A stretch of 64,000 nt of DNA, taken from assembly GCA_026225255.1 (NCBI GenBank), contig JAMFSJ010000036.1, positions 1-64,000 on the forward strand, given 5' to 3'. A program made the translations under genes and the position numbers. This document shows, piece by piece, positions 1 to 9,431 of the stretch. Below the pieces are notes generated by a model. That model searched no databases. It was given only the letters and a program-made list of their open reading frames with translations, and was not told where the DNA came from. This stretch comes from Methylacidimicrobium fagopyrum (GTDB taxonomy: Bacteria > Verrucomicrobiota > Verrucomicrobiia > Limisphaerales > UBA11358). Every line of letters starts with the position of its first letter. The first letter of the stretch is position 1.

Positions 1-212
1 CCGCCCCACGGATGGCAGCGGCAAATCCGTTTGGCCGCCAGCGCACCGCCATTTAATGTGCCGTGATTTTGAATAGCTTCGATAGCGAATTGCGAACAGG
101 TCGGTGTGAAACGGCAGCCGCCCGTCGGGCCGAATAAAAAAAGCTGCGCGGGCGAAATGACCAGACGATAAGCGCGGATGGCAAAAACCAAGCAGTGCTG
201 GATGGGGTTCAT
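1..212 (-). CDS. yidD: Membrane protein insertion efficiency factor YidD (3' end truncated by window edge)
   Basis: Reverse-strand translation [51 protein letters not shown]..., with the typical GCRFxPTCSxYAxEAI motif; adjacent to rnpA/rpmH as in most bacteria. Confidence 0.93.
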   Translation of the reverse strand, partial: MNPIQHCLVFAIRAYRLVISPAQLFLFGPTGGCRFTPTCSQFAIEAIQNHGTLNGGALAAKRICRCHPWG

Positions 213-213
213 T

Positions 214-651
214 TCAGTTTTTCAACAGATGCGCGCGTTTCAGCGCGGCGAGAAAATCTTTTTCCACGCCCGCAAAACTTTTTCCGGCGATGGAATTCCG
301 CGCGACCAAAACCAACTCGACCGGCTGCGCCAGTTCATGTTGATGCAACCGGAAACTTTCACGCAACAGACGCCGGGCGCGATTGCGTTGCACCGCACCG
401 CCGATTTTTTTACTGGTGACTACGCCTAATTTTGGCGACGCGCCGTCCGGCAATTTGTTCCAATTGGCGATCAAACAGCCGAGCGCGAGGCGTTCGCCGA
501 CCTGCCGCACGCGCGCAAAATCGCGGCTCTGCTGAAGACGCGACTGGCGGCTCAAGCACAGGCGTTTCGGCGCATCGGCGTTCACGAAATCAAACCGGCG
601 TGAGGCGTTTGCGGCCGTTGCGACGGCGGTTGGCCAGCGTGGCCTTGCCAC
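214..651 (-). CDS. rnpA: Ribonuclease P protein component (start uncertain: ATG at 651 lies inside rpmH; GTG at 585 is an alternative)
   Basis: [18 protein letters not shown]...[27 protein letters not shown], the RnpA signature (KKxGxAVxRNRxRRxxRE). Confidence 0.93.
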   Translation of the reverse strand: MARPRWPTAVATAANASRRFDFVNADAPKRLCLSRQSRLQQSRDFARVRQVGERLALGCLIANWNKLPDGASPKLGVVTSKKIGGAVQRNRARRLLRESFRLHQHELAQPVELVLVARNSIAGKSFAGVEKDFLAALKRAHLLKN

Positions 652-727
652 TCTTGGTGGAATTGCGGTTGAGAAACCCGTGCTGGCGTTTGCGGCGGAT
701 TTTCGACGGTTGATACTGGCGTTTCAT
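590..727 (-). CDS. rpmH: 50S ribosomal protein L34
   Basis: [45 protein letters not shown]. Confidence 0.95.
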   Translation of the reverse strand: MKRQYQPSKIRRKRQHGFLNRNSTKSGKATLANRRRNGRKRLTPV

Positions 728-859
728 AAATTCAAATAAATCGTTTCCGGCAAAAAACCGGAGCGTGTGAGAATAGCAATAAAACACTTCGAGTCAAGAA
801 GCGGTTCAAATTTGAAGCGACGCGTCAAATTGACAAAACGGCGCGGATTTGATTCACTT

Positions 860-1025
860 TGGCCGTTGCAGCCTAAATCCGGCTTGCTTCCCAAACCGGA
901 TGCGGGAGACCCAGATTCCTCAAATCGAGGATGGGGCGAACGAAGTCAGGCAACTGATTTCAAGGTCATTTTCAAGGCCAAGCCCGACAGCTAATCTCGC
1001 AGGCAATTGGAAAGGCGATCCTCTG
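860..1025 (+). ncRNA. Candidate c-di-AMP riboswitch (ydaO/yuaA type) in the leader of the APC permease
   Basis: Contains GGATGCGGGAGACCCAGATTCCTCAAATCGAGGATGGGGCGAACGAAG and CCCGACAGCTAATCTCGCAGGCAATTGGAAAGG, matching from memory the conserved GGGGGACCCA / GGGGUGAA / CCGxCAGCUAACCUCGUAGGC / GAAAGG blocks of the ydaO motif. Confidence 0.85.
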
Positions 1026-1064
1026 GGGCAAACCGGCTCCACGTTCCCGATGCGGAATTGTTTT

Positions 1065-3059
1065 ATGAATGTGTTTCGTCTGGCGAAAGACGTGGTGATC
1101 GGGCGGGCGCGGAATCTTTCCGACAAGCGCATTTTTCACAATATGTCGCTCATCGCGCTGCTCGCGTGGGTCGGCTTGGGTGCGGACGGTTTGTCTTCCT
1201 CGTGTTACGGCCCGGAAGCGGCGTTTCTGGCGTTGAAAGGTCACACGCATTTGAGCTTGTTCGTCGCGGCGGCTTCGGTGCTGACCATCGTGGTCATCTG
1301 CGCGAGTTATTCGCAGATCATTGAATTGTTTCCCACCGGCGGCGGCGGTTATCTGGTTGCGAGCAAATTGCTTTCACCGACGCTCGGTGTAATTTCCGGC
1401 TGCGCGCTCATCGGCGATTATATTTTGACGATCGCCATCAGCATCGCCAGCGGCGCGGACGCGACGTTCAGCTTGCTGCCGATCGAATGGCAGGTATGGA
1501 AATTCAAATTTTCCATCGGCATCGTGGTCGCGCTCACGCTGCTAAATCTGCGCGGCGTGAAAGAATCCGTCGTGCTCTGGGTGCCGGTGTTTTTCGTTTT
1601 CGTTTTGACTTATACGTTCGCGATTGTGTGGGCGGTCACGGCGCATTTTGGTGATTTGCCGGCCATCGCACACGGCGTCGCGGACGATGTTAAATCTGAT
1701 TCTGCCGCAGTTGGCGTGTTTGGCATGATTGCTGTTTTGTTGCGCGCTTATAGTCTTGGCGCCGGAACTTACACGGGCATCGAAGCCGTGAGCAACGGCC
1801 TGAACGCACTGCGCGAACCGCGCGTGCAAACCGGCAAACGCACCATGGTTTACATGGGCGTCTCGCTCGCGTTCGTCGTCGGCGGACTGCTGCTCGCGTA
1901 TCTTTTGTATCATGTCGAACACGTGGACGGCCAAACTCTGAACGCCGTCCTGTTTGAAAAAATCACCGCCGCGTGGCCGCATTCGATGTCACGCGGATTT
2001 GTCATCGCAGCCATGGCGTCGTCCGGCGCGCTGCTGTTCATCGCCGCGCAAACGGGATTTTTCGGCGGCCCGCGTGTGCTGGCAAACATGGCGGTGGACC
2101 GCTGGATGCCGACGCGTTTTGCCACCTTGAGCGACCGTCTCGTCACGCAAAACGGCGTGATCTTGATGGGTCTCGCCGCGTTGGTGGTCTTGCTGGTTGT
2201 CCATGCGTTTTCCGCGCGCGACATGGTCAGCGTCCTCGTCGTGCTCTACAGCATCAACGTTTTTATCACGTTCAGTTTGTCGCAACTCGGCATGGTGCGA
2301 CATTGGTGGCAGGAGCGGGCGAAAACGCCGAACTGGAAAAAGAAACTGTGCGTGAATGGTTTTGGCCTGTTGCTCACCAGCGGCATTTTGATCTCGCTCT
2401 GCGCCGTGAAATTTTTTGACGGCGGCTGGGCGACACTGTTCGTCACCGGCCTGCTCGTCGGCGTGGCGTTTTGGGTCAAACATCATTACCGCCAGACGCA
2501 GAAAAAATTATACCGCCTCAACGAACTCGTCGCCGCCGCACTCGCGGACGACGCGCTGGTCAGCAGCGTTGAAACGATCAAATCGCCCGCCACCTGCGAT
2601 CACAACGCACGCACCGCCGTTTTTCTCGTGAATGGTTTCAACGGCCTCGGCTTGCATACCTTGCTCGCAGTCGTGCGGATGTTCCCGAAAGTTTATCAGA
2701 ATTTTATTTTCGTGCAGGTCGGCGTGCTGGACGCGGGCAATTTCAAAGGCGCGGCGGAAGTGGACAATCTGCGCGAACATTCCCGCATCGCCGTCGAGCG
2801 TTATGTCACCTACATGAGTCGGCGCGGATTTTATTCCGAGGCGCACGTCGCACTCGGCACGGACATCGCGGATGAAGCGGCGAAAGAATGTAATCTCATC
2901 GCCGAAAAATTTCCGCAGGCGCAATTCTTCGCCGGTCAGCTCGTTTTCAAAGATGAAAGTTTGATCACGCGCTGGCTGCATAATCACACGGTCTTTGAAT
3001 TGCAACGCCGCCTCTATCAAAACGGCCGCGCGATGCTGATCTTGCCGATCCAGGTCTGA
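1065..3059 (+). CDS. APC superfamily amino acid/cation permease (ORF-track start at 849 runs through the riboswitch)
   Basis: IFHNMSLIALLAWVGLGADGLSSSCYGPEAAFLAL... multiple TM segments; start reset to MNVFRLAKD at 1065 (ATG at 1050 is an alternative). Confidence 0.85.
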   Translation: MNVFRLAKDVVIGRARNLSDKRIFHNMSLIALLAWVGLGADGLSSSCYGPEAAFLALKGHTHLSLFVAAASVLTIVVICASYSQIIELFPTGGGGYLVASKLLSPTLGVISGCALIGDYILTIAISIASGADATFSLLPIEWQVWKFKFSIGIVVALTLLNLRGVKESVVLWVPVFFVFVLTYTFAIVWAVTAHFGDLPAIAHGVADDVKSDSAAVGVFGMIAVLLRAYSLGAGTYTGIEAVSNGLNALREPRVQTGKRTMVYMGVSLAFVVGGLLLAYLLYHVEHVDGQTLNAVLFEKITAAWPHSMSRGFVIAAMASSGALLFIAAQTGFFGGPRVLANMAVDRWMPTRFATLSDRLVTQNGVILMGLAALVVLLVVHAFSARDMVSVLVVLYSINVFITFSLSQLGMVRHWWQERAKTPNWKKKLCVNGFGLLLTSGILISLCAVKFFDGGWATLFVTGLLVGVAFWVKHHYRQTQKKLYRLNELVAAALADDALVSSVETIKSPATCDHNARTAVFLVNGFNGLGLHTLLAVVRMFPKVYQNFIFVQVGVLDAGNFKGAAEVDNLREHSRIAVERYVTYMSRRGFYSEAHVALGTDIADEAAKECNLIAEKFPQAQFFAGQLVFKDESLITRWLHNHTVFELQRRLYQNGRAMLILPIQV

Positions 3060-3068
3060 AAACAAAAC

Positions 3069-3099
3069 CGCCCGCGATTTTCATCACGGGCGGTTTTTT
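3069..3099. terminator. Rho-independent terminator between convergent permease and rpoD
   Basis: CCGCCCGCGATTTTCATCACGGGCGGTTTTTT hairpin with T-tract; A-rich on the other side. Confidence 0.85.
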
Positions 3100-3111
3100 A
3101 ATTCTATTCCC

Positions 3112-5040
3112 TTACGCCGGTTCCGCGCCTTCGAGGAAGCCTTGCAGATGGCGCACGCGCGTCGGGTGACGCAGTTTACGCAACGCCTTCGCTTCGATCT
3201 GACGGATGCGTTCGCGCGTGACATTATACATCTTGCCGATTTCTTCGAGCGTGCGTTCGTAACCGTCAAGCAAACCGAAACGCATTTCAAGAATTTTGCG
3301 TTCGCGTTCGGTCAACGTCGTCAAAACGTCGCTCAATTTTTCGCGAAGCAAACTGTAGCTGGTCACATCAGATGGATTTTCCGCCGACTTATCTTCGATG
3401 AAATCGCCGACGCTCACATCGCCGTCATCACCAACGGGCGCGTGCAGGGAAACCGGCTGTTGCGCCATTTTCAGCAACGCGTGGATGCGCGCGACTGGCA
3501 TGTGCATTTCGTCGGCCAATTCTTCGGGAGTGGGTTCGCGGCCAAGTTCCTGCGTGAGCTGTTTCTGCGCGCGCCAGAGCTTGTTCATGATTTCGATCAT
3601 GTGCACCGGAATACGGATCGTGCGGGCCTGATCCGCGATGGAACGCGTGATCGCCTGACGAATCCACCAGATCGCATAGGTCGAAAATTTATAACCGCGG
3701 CGATACTCGAACTTCTCGACGCCTTTCATCAAACCGATGTTGCCTTCCTGAATCAAATCCAGAAACGACTGACCACGGTTCGTATATTTTTTTGCCACCG
3801 AAACGACGAGGCGCAAATTGGCTTCCGCCATGTGCGTTTTCGCCTTCAAACCGCGATCGGCGGCGGCTTTCAAATCTTTGAACGATTTGTAAAAATCTTC
3901 GCGCGGCATCCGCACAAATTGTTCGAGCGTGGAAATCTTGGCTTCTTCCGCTTCCACCGCCGCACGTTTTTCCGCCGTGTTGCGATGCGTTTCCAATTCG
4001 GTCAAATGACGCAAGCTCGCTTGAAATTTTTCGTAAATGTTGCCGGCAACGACAATCATTTCTTCCGCGACTTTCTGTTTGTAATAAAATTTCGCAAACA
4101 GTTCCTGCAGCTTCACGCTCATCTTGTGCAGTTCTTTGGCGAGCGCTTCTTTGCGACCTTTTTGCTGCGCTTTTTGCCATGAGAAATATTTCTCGTCCAC
4201 TTTTTGATCAGCGACGTGAATTTTCTTGATGAGCGTGCGCAAATCTTTCAAGTGCCCTTCGCGATTGGCGATTTTTTTATCAACAATCACGCGATCAAAA
4301 CGTTCCTTCGGCGGATCGGACAATAATTTTTCCGCGATGGCGATGTGTTCTTTCGCCGTGAAACCGAGCGCGTAAATGATCGTCTTCATCGAGACTTCGG
4401 CTTCCTCGATTTTTTTGCAGATCTCGACTTCCTGTTCGCGCGTGAGCAAAGGCACTTTGCCCATCTGGTTCATATACATACGAACCGGATCGTCTAAAAT
4501 TTCCAAGCGGGAATCTTCATCCGCCGCCTCTTCCTGCTGCTCGGGCTGCTTGCGTTCGGCCCGTTCGGCCTCGGCCGCGTCCATGACGATTTCCACGTCC
4601 AGGCCGCGCAGCTTGGTCAACAACGCATCCAAGTCATCCGGACTCAAATTGTCCGGCAAAATGTCATTAATATCGTCGTAAGTGACGTAACCATTTTCCT
4701 GCCCGAGATGCACGAGCGTCTTGATCGTTTCCGTCAAATCCACCGAAGTGAACGTAGCCGTCGCGGGCGCCGGCGCAGCGGCGGGCTGGCCGTTCGCGGC
4801 TTTAGCCACTTTCACGGCTTTTGCGGGCTTGGCGGGCGTGGGCGCCGGAACAGCGGGCGCGGAAAGTTTGGTTTTGACCGCTTCAGCTTTGGTGGTTTCG
4901 GGCTTGGCTTCAGGTTTGAGAGCTTTGCTGGAAATGACAAATCGCTTACGAGCCGCAGGCGTTGGGGCCTTGGCTGGCTTATCGTTGCGATGGCTGTCGA
5001 GCGACGCACTTTTCGGCGCCGTAACTTTGCGTTTCAACAT
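3112..5040 (-). CDS. rpoD: RNA polymerase primary sigma factor (RpoD/sigma-70) with Ala/Pro/Lys-rich N-terminus
   Basis: [74 protein letters not shown]; region 4 [13 protein letters not shown]...[30 protein letters not shown]. Confidence 0.98.
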   Translation of the reverse strand: MLKRKVTAPKSASLDSHRNDKPAKAPTPAARKRFVISSKALKPEAKPETTKAEAVKTKLSAPAVPAPTPAKPAKAVKVAKAANGQPAAAPAPATATFTSVDLTETIKTLVHLGQENGYVTYDDINDILPDNLSPDDLDALLTKLRGLDVEIVMDAAEAERAERKQPEQQEEAADEDSRLEILDDPVRMYMNQMGKVPLLTREQEVEICKKIEEAEVSMKTIIYALGFTAKEHIAIAEKLLSDPPKERFDRVIVDKKIANREGHLKDLRTLIKKIHVADQKVDEKYFSWQKAQQKGRKEALAKELHKMSVKLQELFAKFYYKQKVAEEMIVVAGNIYEKFQASLRHLTELETHRNTAEKRAAVEAEEAKISTLEQFVRMPREDFYKSFKDLKAAADRGLKAKTHMAEANLRLVVSVAKKYTNRGQSFLDLIQEGNIGLMKGVEKFEYRRGYKFSTYAIWWIRQAITRSIADQARTIRIPVHMIEIMNKLWRAQKQLTQELGREPTPEELADEMHMPVARIHALLKMAQQPVSLHAPVGDDGDVSVGDFIEDKSAENPSDVTSYSLLREKLSDVLTTLTERERKILEMRFGLLDGYERTLEEIGKMYNVTRERIRQIEAKALRKLRHPTRVRHLQGFLEGAEPA

Positions 5041-5424
5041 AAAGGTATCTGACCGGGAAAATCCGTTTCAGTTCATTCAGTCCAGAGAAACTTCTCCTAA
5101 ACTGCGAATCTCGACTTCTGACGACACACCCACGAATTATCTCTACTCTTGGGAATCGCGAACTCCAGAAGACTGACGCGGCGTTTATAATAGCCTGATT
5201 TCCTGAAAACTCAAGGATAATCTTGCTTTACAAACGGTAGGCATTGGCGGTAAAGGCGGTTTTATAGGGTCAAAAACCGCGATATTACGCTGGTTTTGAC
5301 CGGCTTAACCGGCGGCGACATGATGATGTTGGCAGCGACGGCTCCAAGCGGGCTGCCGTTGGGTTGCCCGTCCGCGTATTTTTTTATTTCGCGGTGAAAC
5401 CAGCTTTCACGCAAAAATGGAATT

Positions 5425-6348
5425 TCAGATCAACGCCCGCACTTGCGCCACATCCAGTGCAATTTGCTCGCGCAATTCTTCGGACGAAGCAAACCGGCGT
5501 TCGTCGCGCAGCTTTTCGCCGATTTCCAATTCCAATTCCGCGCCGTAAAGATCGCCACTAAAATCCAGCAAATGCGCCTCCACGCGCAAAACCGGTTTGG
5601 CCGAAGCCACGGTCGGGCGCAGACCAATATTCAATGCGACGCGGTAAAACTGCCCGTTCAGCTTGGTTGCCGCCGTATAAACCCCATTTGGCGGCAACGT
5701 TAACGATGTCGAATCCAAATTCGCCGTTGGAAAGCCAAATTTTCGCCCCAGCCGGTCGCCTTCGATCATGCGACCGCAAATTGTGTAAGGCCGACCGAGC
5801 ATCTGGCTCGCTGCATCAAAATTTCCGCCGCGAAGCGTCTCCCGAATCCGTGTGCTGCTTACCACCTGGCCATCGAGGGAAACCGCCGCGAGCCCGTGAA
5901 CATGAAAATTCAGCTCGCCGCCCAATTGTTTCAGCAAAGCGACATCGCCGCTGCGTTTGCAACCGAACACAAAATCTGCCCCGACGCAAACGCTATGGAT
6001 TTTTCCAAAAGCCGCCGCCAGTTCGCGGATAAAGATTTCGCCGGACTTTTCGCTGAAAGATTTATCGAAGGGGATTTCCAACAACGCGTCCGCGCCGAGT
6101 GATTCGATGGCGCGATATTTTTGCGACGTGGCATAAATCATCGGCGGCACGCGATCAGGTGCAACCACGGAATTGGGATGCCGATCAAACGTGATGACCA
6201 GCGCAATCGCATCGTGCAACCGCGCATCGGCAAGGGTTTGCCGGATGATCTGCTGATGCCCGAGATGCACGCCGTCAAACACGCCGATGGCGAGACAGAC
6301 CTTGCGGTTGCCATTGCCCAGTTCGTTCGCGGCGCGGATGATGTTCAT
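5425..6348 (-). CDS. ribF: Bifunctional riboflavin kinase/FAD synthetase
   Basis: LAIGVFDGVHLGHQQIIRQ...; KFGFPTANLD...PPNGVYTAATKL..ALNIGLRPTV. Confidence 0.95.
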   Translation of the reverse strand: MNIIRAANELGNGNRKVCLAIGVFDGVHLGHQQIIRQTLADARLHDAIALVITFDRHPNSVVAPDRVPPMIYATSQKYRAIESLGADALLEIPFDKSFSEKSGEIFIRELAAAFGKIHSVCVGADFVFGCKRSGDVALLKQLGGELNFHVHGLAAVSLDGQVVSSTRIRETLRGGNFDAASQMLGRPYTICGRMIEGDRLGRKFGFPTANLDSTSLTLPPNGVYTAATKLNGQFYRVALNIGLRPTVASAKPVLRVEAHLLDFSGDLYGAELELEIGEKLRDERRFASSEELREQIALDVAQVRALI

Positions 6349-6457
6349 CTTGAAAAAATATTTTTTACCACCGAGCCACCAAGCGCACCGAGGAAATTCT
6401 TTTTAAAAATCTCGGCGCGTTCGGTGTCTTCGTGGCAATTTTTATTCATAATCGCCG

Positions 6458-7171
6458 TTACACGGCTGCTAATTTTAGAAAAGGCATCACCCGCTTTTCC
6501 AACTCGACGGCGGATAATTTCAAAACCGCATCTAACGTCAACGCGTCGGCCACGTCAAATTTACCGGAAGCACTGCGGCGCAAGGTCGTCAGATGCGCGC
6601 CGCAACCGAGTTTATTGCCTAGATCGTGCGCGAGGCTGCGGATGTAAGTGCCTTTGGTGCAGGCAACGCGGAATTTTCCAAGCGGCTCGGTGTAATCCGT
6701 GAAACGAAAATTATAGATGTGAATCAAGCGCGGTTCACGTTCCACCTCGATACCTTTACGCGCCAGCTTGTAGAGCGGCACGCCATTTTTTTTGATCGCG
6801 GAAACCATCGGCGGCACTTGCATCAAGTCGCCGATAAACGTCGCCGCTTCATTGTTCAATTCATCCAGCGTCATCGGCATCACCAGCGATGAATTCGTCA
6901 GTTCGCCATCAGAATCGTAGCTGTCGGTCGTCTCACCAAATTTGATCGTGCCTTCGTAAACCTTGTCGTCGCCCATCAAACGTTCAGACAATTTTGTGCC
7001 GCGGCCGAGCACAATAATGAGCAGACCGGTCGCATTCGGATCGAGCGTGCCGCAGTGGCCGACTTTCTTGATGCCGAATTTGCGACGAATCGCGTCCACG
7101 ACATCATGCGACGTCGGGCCGCTGGGTTTATCAACGAGAATAGCGCCGTCAAGCGCGGAGAAATCTTGCAT
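6458..7171 (-). CDS. truB: tRNA pseudouridine(55) synthase
   Basis: DGAILVDKPSGPTSHDVVDAIRRKFGIKKVGHCGTLDPNATGLLIIVLGRGTKL. Confidence 0.97.
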   Translation of the reverse strand: MQDFSALDGAILVDKPSGPTSHDVVDAIRRKFGIKKVGHCGTLDPNATGLLIIVLGRGTKLSERLMGDDKVYEGTIKFGETTDSYDSDGELTNSSLVMPMTLDELNNEAATFIGDLMQVPPMVSAIKKNGVPLYKLARKGIEVEREPRLIHIYNFRFTDYTEPLGKFRVACTKGTYIRSLAHDLGNKLGCGAHLTTLRRSASGKFDVADALTLDAVLKLSAVELEKRVMPFLKLAAV

Positions 7172-7175
7172 ATAA

Positions 7176-7967
7176 TTATTTCCAAACTTCTATCAATGCC
7201 GCACGAAACAGTTCATCCAGCTTATCGTTTTGACTTGGCAATAAAGGCTGTTCACTAGCTTGTTTCTTTAAACGCTCCAGTTCACTTTCAATAAAATTAC
7301 TAATGGCTGGAATTCTGGGTTCAAAATCCAATTCTTGCCCATCTTGTTTGCGCTTTAGCAGTGAATAGATTTCTTGCTTAAGCACGGTGGACGGGGCCAT
7401 TTTTTCAACTAGTTTTTCAAATTCCATCGGCACGGGCCCGAGCCCAGATTCAATCCACCGACAACCAAGCAAAGGGCGAAGAACGTAAAAATACTTTTTA
7501 ACACGGACATTTTCTCCGCGCAAATATTCGCGAAAGTTGCCCTCAGCCATGTGCAAGTAATGATGGAAACAATTTCGCGGCGAATAAAAATCCGGCAATA
7601 GACTCCGAAGTTTATCAGCGATAGAAAACTTTTGTTGATAAATGATGGGTGAACTTAACCATTCCAGTAAAGGTGGATTTGATTTGCGGAATAAACGAAG
7701 TGCTTTACGAATTTCCCAACCACTTAAATCAATCTCCTCTACCAACGGCCGCTCAATCACATCACGATGGTCTTCGATCGAAAGATACCAATCGCGCGGA
7801 TGAACGTAGATGAAGCGAACATCATAATCACTGTCTGCGGAAGGAAATCCCCACGCACGGCTGCCGGATTCGCAGGCATAAAGGATACAAACATTTTCCT
7901 GCCGCTCGATTTCAAGAAGCTTCTGCTGGATGTTCGATTTAATCGCTTCCGAGACCATGGAAATCAT
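7176..7967 (-). CDS. Nucleotidyltransferase of the DNA polymerase beta superfamily, RlaP/DUF2088-adjacent type (RNA-repair-associated family)
   Basis: CILYACESGSRAWGFPSADSDYDVRFIYVHPRDWYLSIEDHRDVIERPL, GSRAxG...SDYDVRF nucleotidyltransferase motif; start reset to MISMVSEAIK, overlapping the nrnA stop. Confidence 0.85.
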   Translation of the reverse strand: MISMVSEAIKSNIQQKLLEIERQENVCILYACESGSRAWGFPSADSDYDVRFIYVHPRDWYLSIEDHRDVIERPLVEEIDLSGWEIRKALRLFRKSNPPLLEWLSSPIIYQQKFSIADKLRSLLPDFYSPRNCFHHYLHMAEGNFREYLRGENVRVKKYFYVLRPLLGCRWIESGLGPVPMEFEKLVEKMAPSTVLKQEIYSLLKRKQDGQELDFEPRIPAISNFIESELERLKKQASEQPLLPSQNDKLDELFRAALIEVWK

Positions 7968-8947
7968 TTCGCCGCTTTGAGCGCGCGCTTGATCGCCGCG
8001 ATCACTTTGCGTTGCACCGTGATCGGTTTGCCGGCCACACGTGCACCCGCCGCCGCCGGATGACCGCCGCCGCCAAATTCGCTGCAAATGGCACTGACGT
8101 TTACTTTCGTATTTTTGGAACGCAGGCTGATGCGCGTGAGTTCAGGTTCCACTTCCTCAAACACGCAGGCTACGACGACCGGCTCGATCGCACGGATATG
8201 ATCAATCAAGCCTTCGGTGTCATCGGTCTCCGCACCGGTGCGATGAAAATCAATTTTCTTCAACCAGAACCAGGCGATCTGATCATCGGCGGCGAGACGG
8301 AATTTGCTGTAAACGTGCTTCAACAATTTCGCACGGGAGAGCGGATACGATTGATAAACCTCATTGCCAATCTTCGCCAAATCCGCGCCGCGCGTGACGA
8401 GTTCCGCGCCCGCGTGGAAGGTGCCGGAACGCGTGCTGGGATATTGGAACGAGCCGGTGTCGGTCGAGATCGCAGTGAACAATAAATCCGCAATGGACTT
8501 GGTGATCGGCCAGCGCGCCACCTTCATCAGGCGATAAATCAGTTCGCCGCAGGAAGGTTCACGCGGCGAAACCCAGTTCACATCGGCGTAACGCGGATTG
8601 CTGACGTGATGATCAATGTTGATGAAAAATTTCCGGTCATTGATGCATTCGCCGACTTTGCCTAAGCGTTCAATGCTCGCGCAATCGGTGGCGATGACGC
8701 AGTCGAATTTTTCGCCATGCTTCGGCTTGTGGAACAGGCCTTCGTCGTTGAGAAATTTATATTTTTGCGGAATGGAATCTTGATTCCACACCGTCACCTT
8801 TTTGCCTTCGTTGCGCAACGCCAACGCGAGGGCGAGTTGCGAGCCGATGCAATCGCCATCGGGCCGGACGTGGCCGACGATGCAAAACGTCTTGTGTTCA
8901 CGAATGACTTCGAGGATGCGATCAATGACTTTCGGATACGCCTTCAT
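7964..8947 (-). CDS. nrnA: DHH/DHHA1 phosphoesterase (NrnA-like oligoribonuclease/pAp phosphatase)
   Basis: GHVRPDGDCIGSQLALALAL...IATDCASIERLG...NIDHHVSNPRYADVNWV...FGGGGHPAAAGARV. Confidence 0.93.
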   Translation of the reverse strand: MKAYPKVIDRILEVIREHKTFCIVGHVRPDGDCIGSQLALALALRNEGKKVTVWNQDSIPQKYKFLNDEGLFHKPKHGEKFDCVIATDCASIERLGKVGECINDRKFFINIDHHVSNPRYADVNWVSPREPSCGELIYRLMKVARWPITKSIADLLFTAISTDTGSFQYPSTRSGTFHAGAELVTRGADLAKIGNEVYQSYPLSRAKLLKHVYSKFRLAADDQIAWFWLKKIDFHRTGAETDDTEGLIDHIRAIEPVVVACVFEEVEPELTRISLRSKNTKVNVSAICSEFGGGGHPAAAGARVAGKPITVQRKVIAAIKRALKAAK

Positions 8948-8971
8948 TTAAGAAAATTAGCCGTCGCCGCG

Positions 8972-9349
8972 TTATTTACCCGCGTCGGGCGCGGGCGGAA
9001 CGGTCGGATTTTTTTCCAGCTCTTCCATGATTTGCAAGACGCGGTTGCCGCGCAGGATGGAATCGTCGGTGACAAATTTCAGCGTGGGCGTGTATTTCAA
9101 GATGACCGCTTTGCCGATGATGCCTTGGATGCGTATGCGATTATCGTTGAGCACATTCACGCCCCGCTTTTGTTGATCGGCGTTGCCGAGAATGCTGATG
9201 AAAACCACCGCCGTGCGGAGATCGCCACCGAGATCCACGTCGTTGACCGTGATGAGGCCGACCTCGTTGACGTGAAATTCGCGGCGGATAGCTTCGCCGA
9301 TTTCGCGCTTCAACAATTCGCGCACGCGTTCGTGACGGAGGTTTGACAT
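8972..9349 (-). CDS. rbfA: 30S ribosome-binding factor A
   Basis: RHERVRELLKREIGEAIRREFHVNEVGLITVNDVDLGGDLRTAVVFISILG. Confidence 0.92.
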   Translation of the reverse strand: MSNLRHERVRELLKREIGEAIRREFHVNEVGLITVNDVDLGGDLRTAVVFISILGNADQQKRGVNVLNDNRIRIQGIIGKAVILKYTPTLKFVTDDSILRGNRVLQIMEELEKNPTVPPAPDAGK

Positions 9350-9356
9350 AACTAAT

Positions 9357-9426
9357 TTTGAGTTTTTAATTTTTAATTTTGAGTTGAATCGCTCCGAACT
9401 AAAAATTCAAAACTCAAAACTTAAAA
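9357..9426. repeat. AT-rich imperfect inverted repeat in the infB-rbfA spacer
   Basis: TTTTGAGTTTTTAATTTTTAATTTTGAGTT ... AACTAAAAATTCAAAACTCAAAACTTAAAAT. Confidence 0.7.
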
Positions 9427-9431
9427 TCAAT

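Noticed and set aside
3142-4182. 346-aa plus-strand ORF opposite rpoD
   Set aside because: Shadow ORF antisense to a clear sigma-70 gene; no recognisable domain.
5170-5424. GC-rich spacer between rpoD and ribF considered as an sRNA gene
   Set aside because: Some short hairpins but no convincing promoter-terminator pair or known RNA motif.
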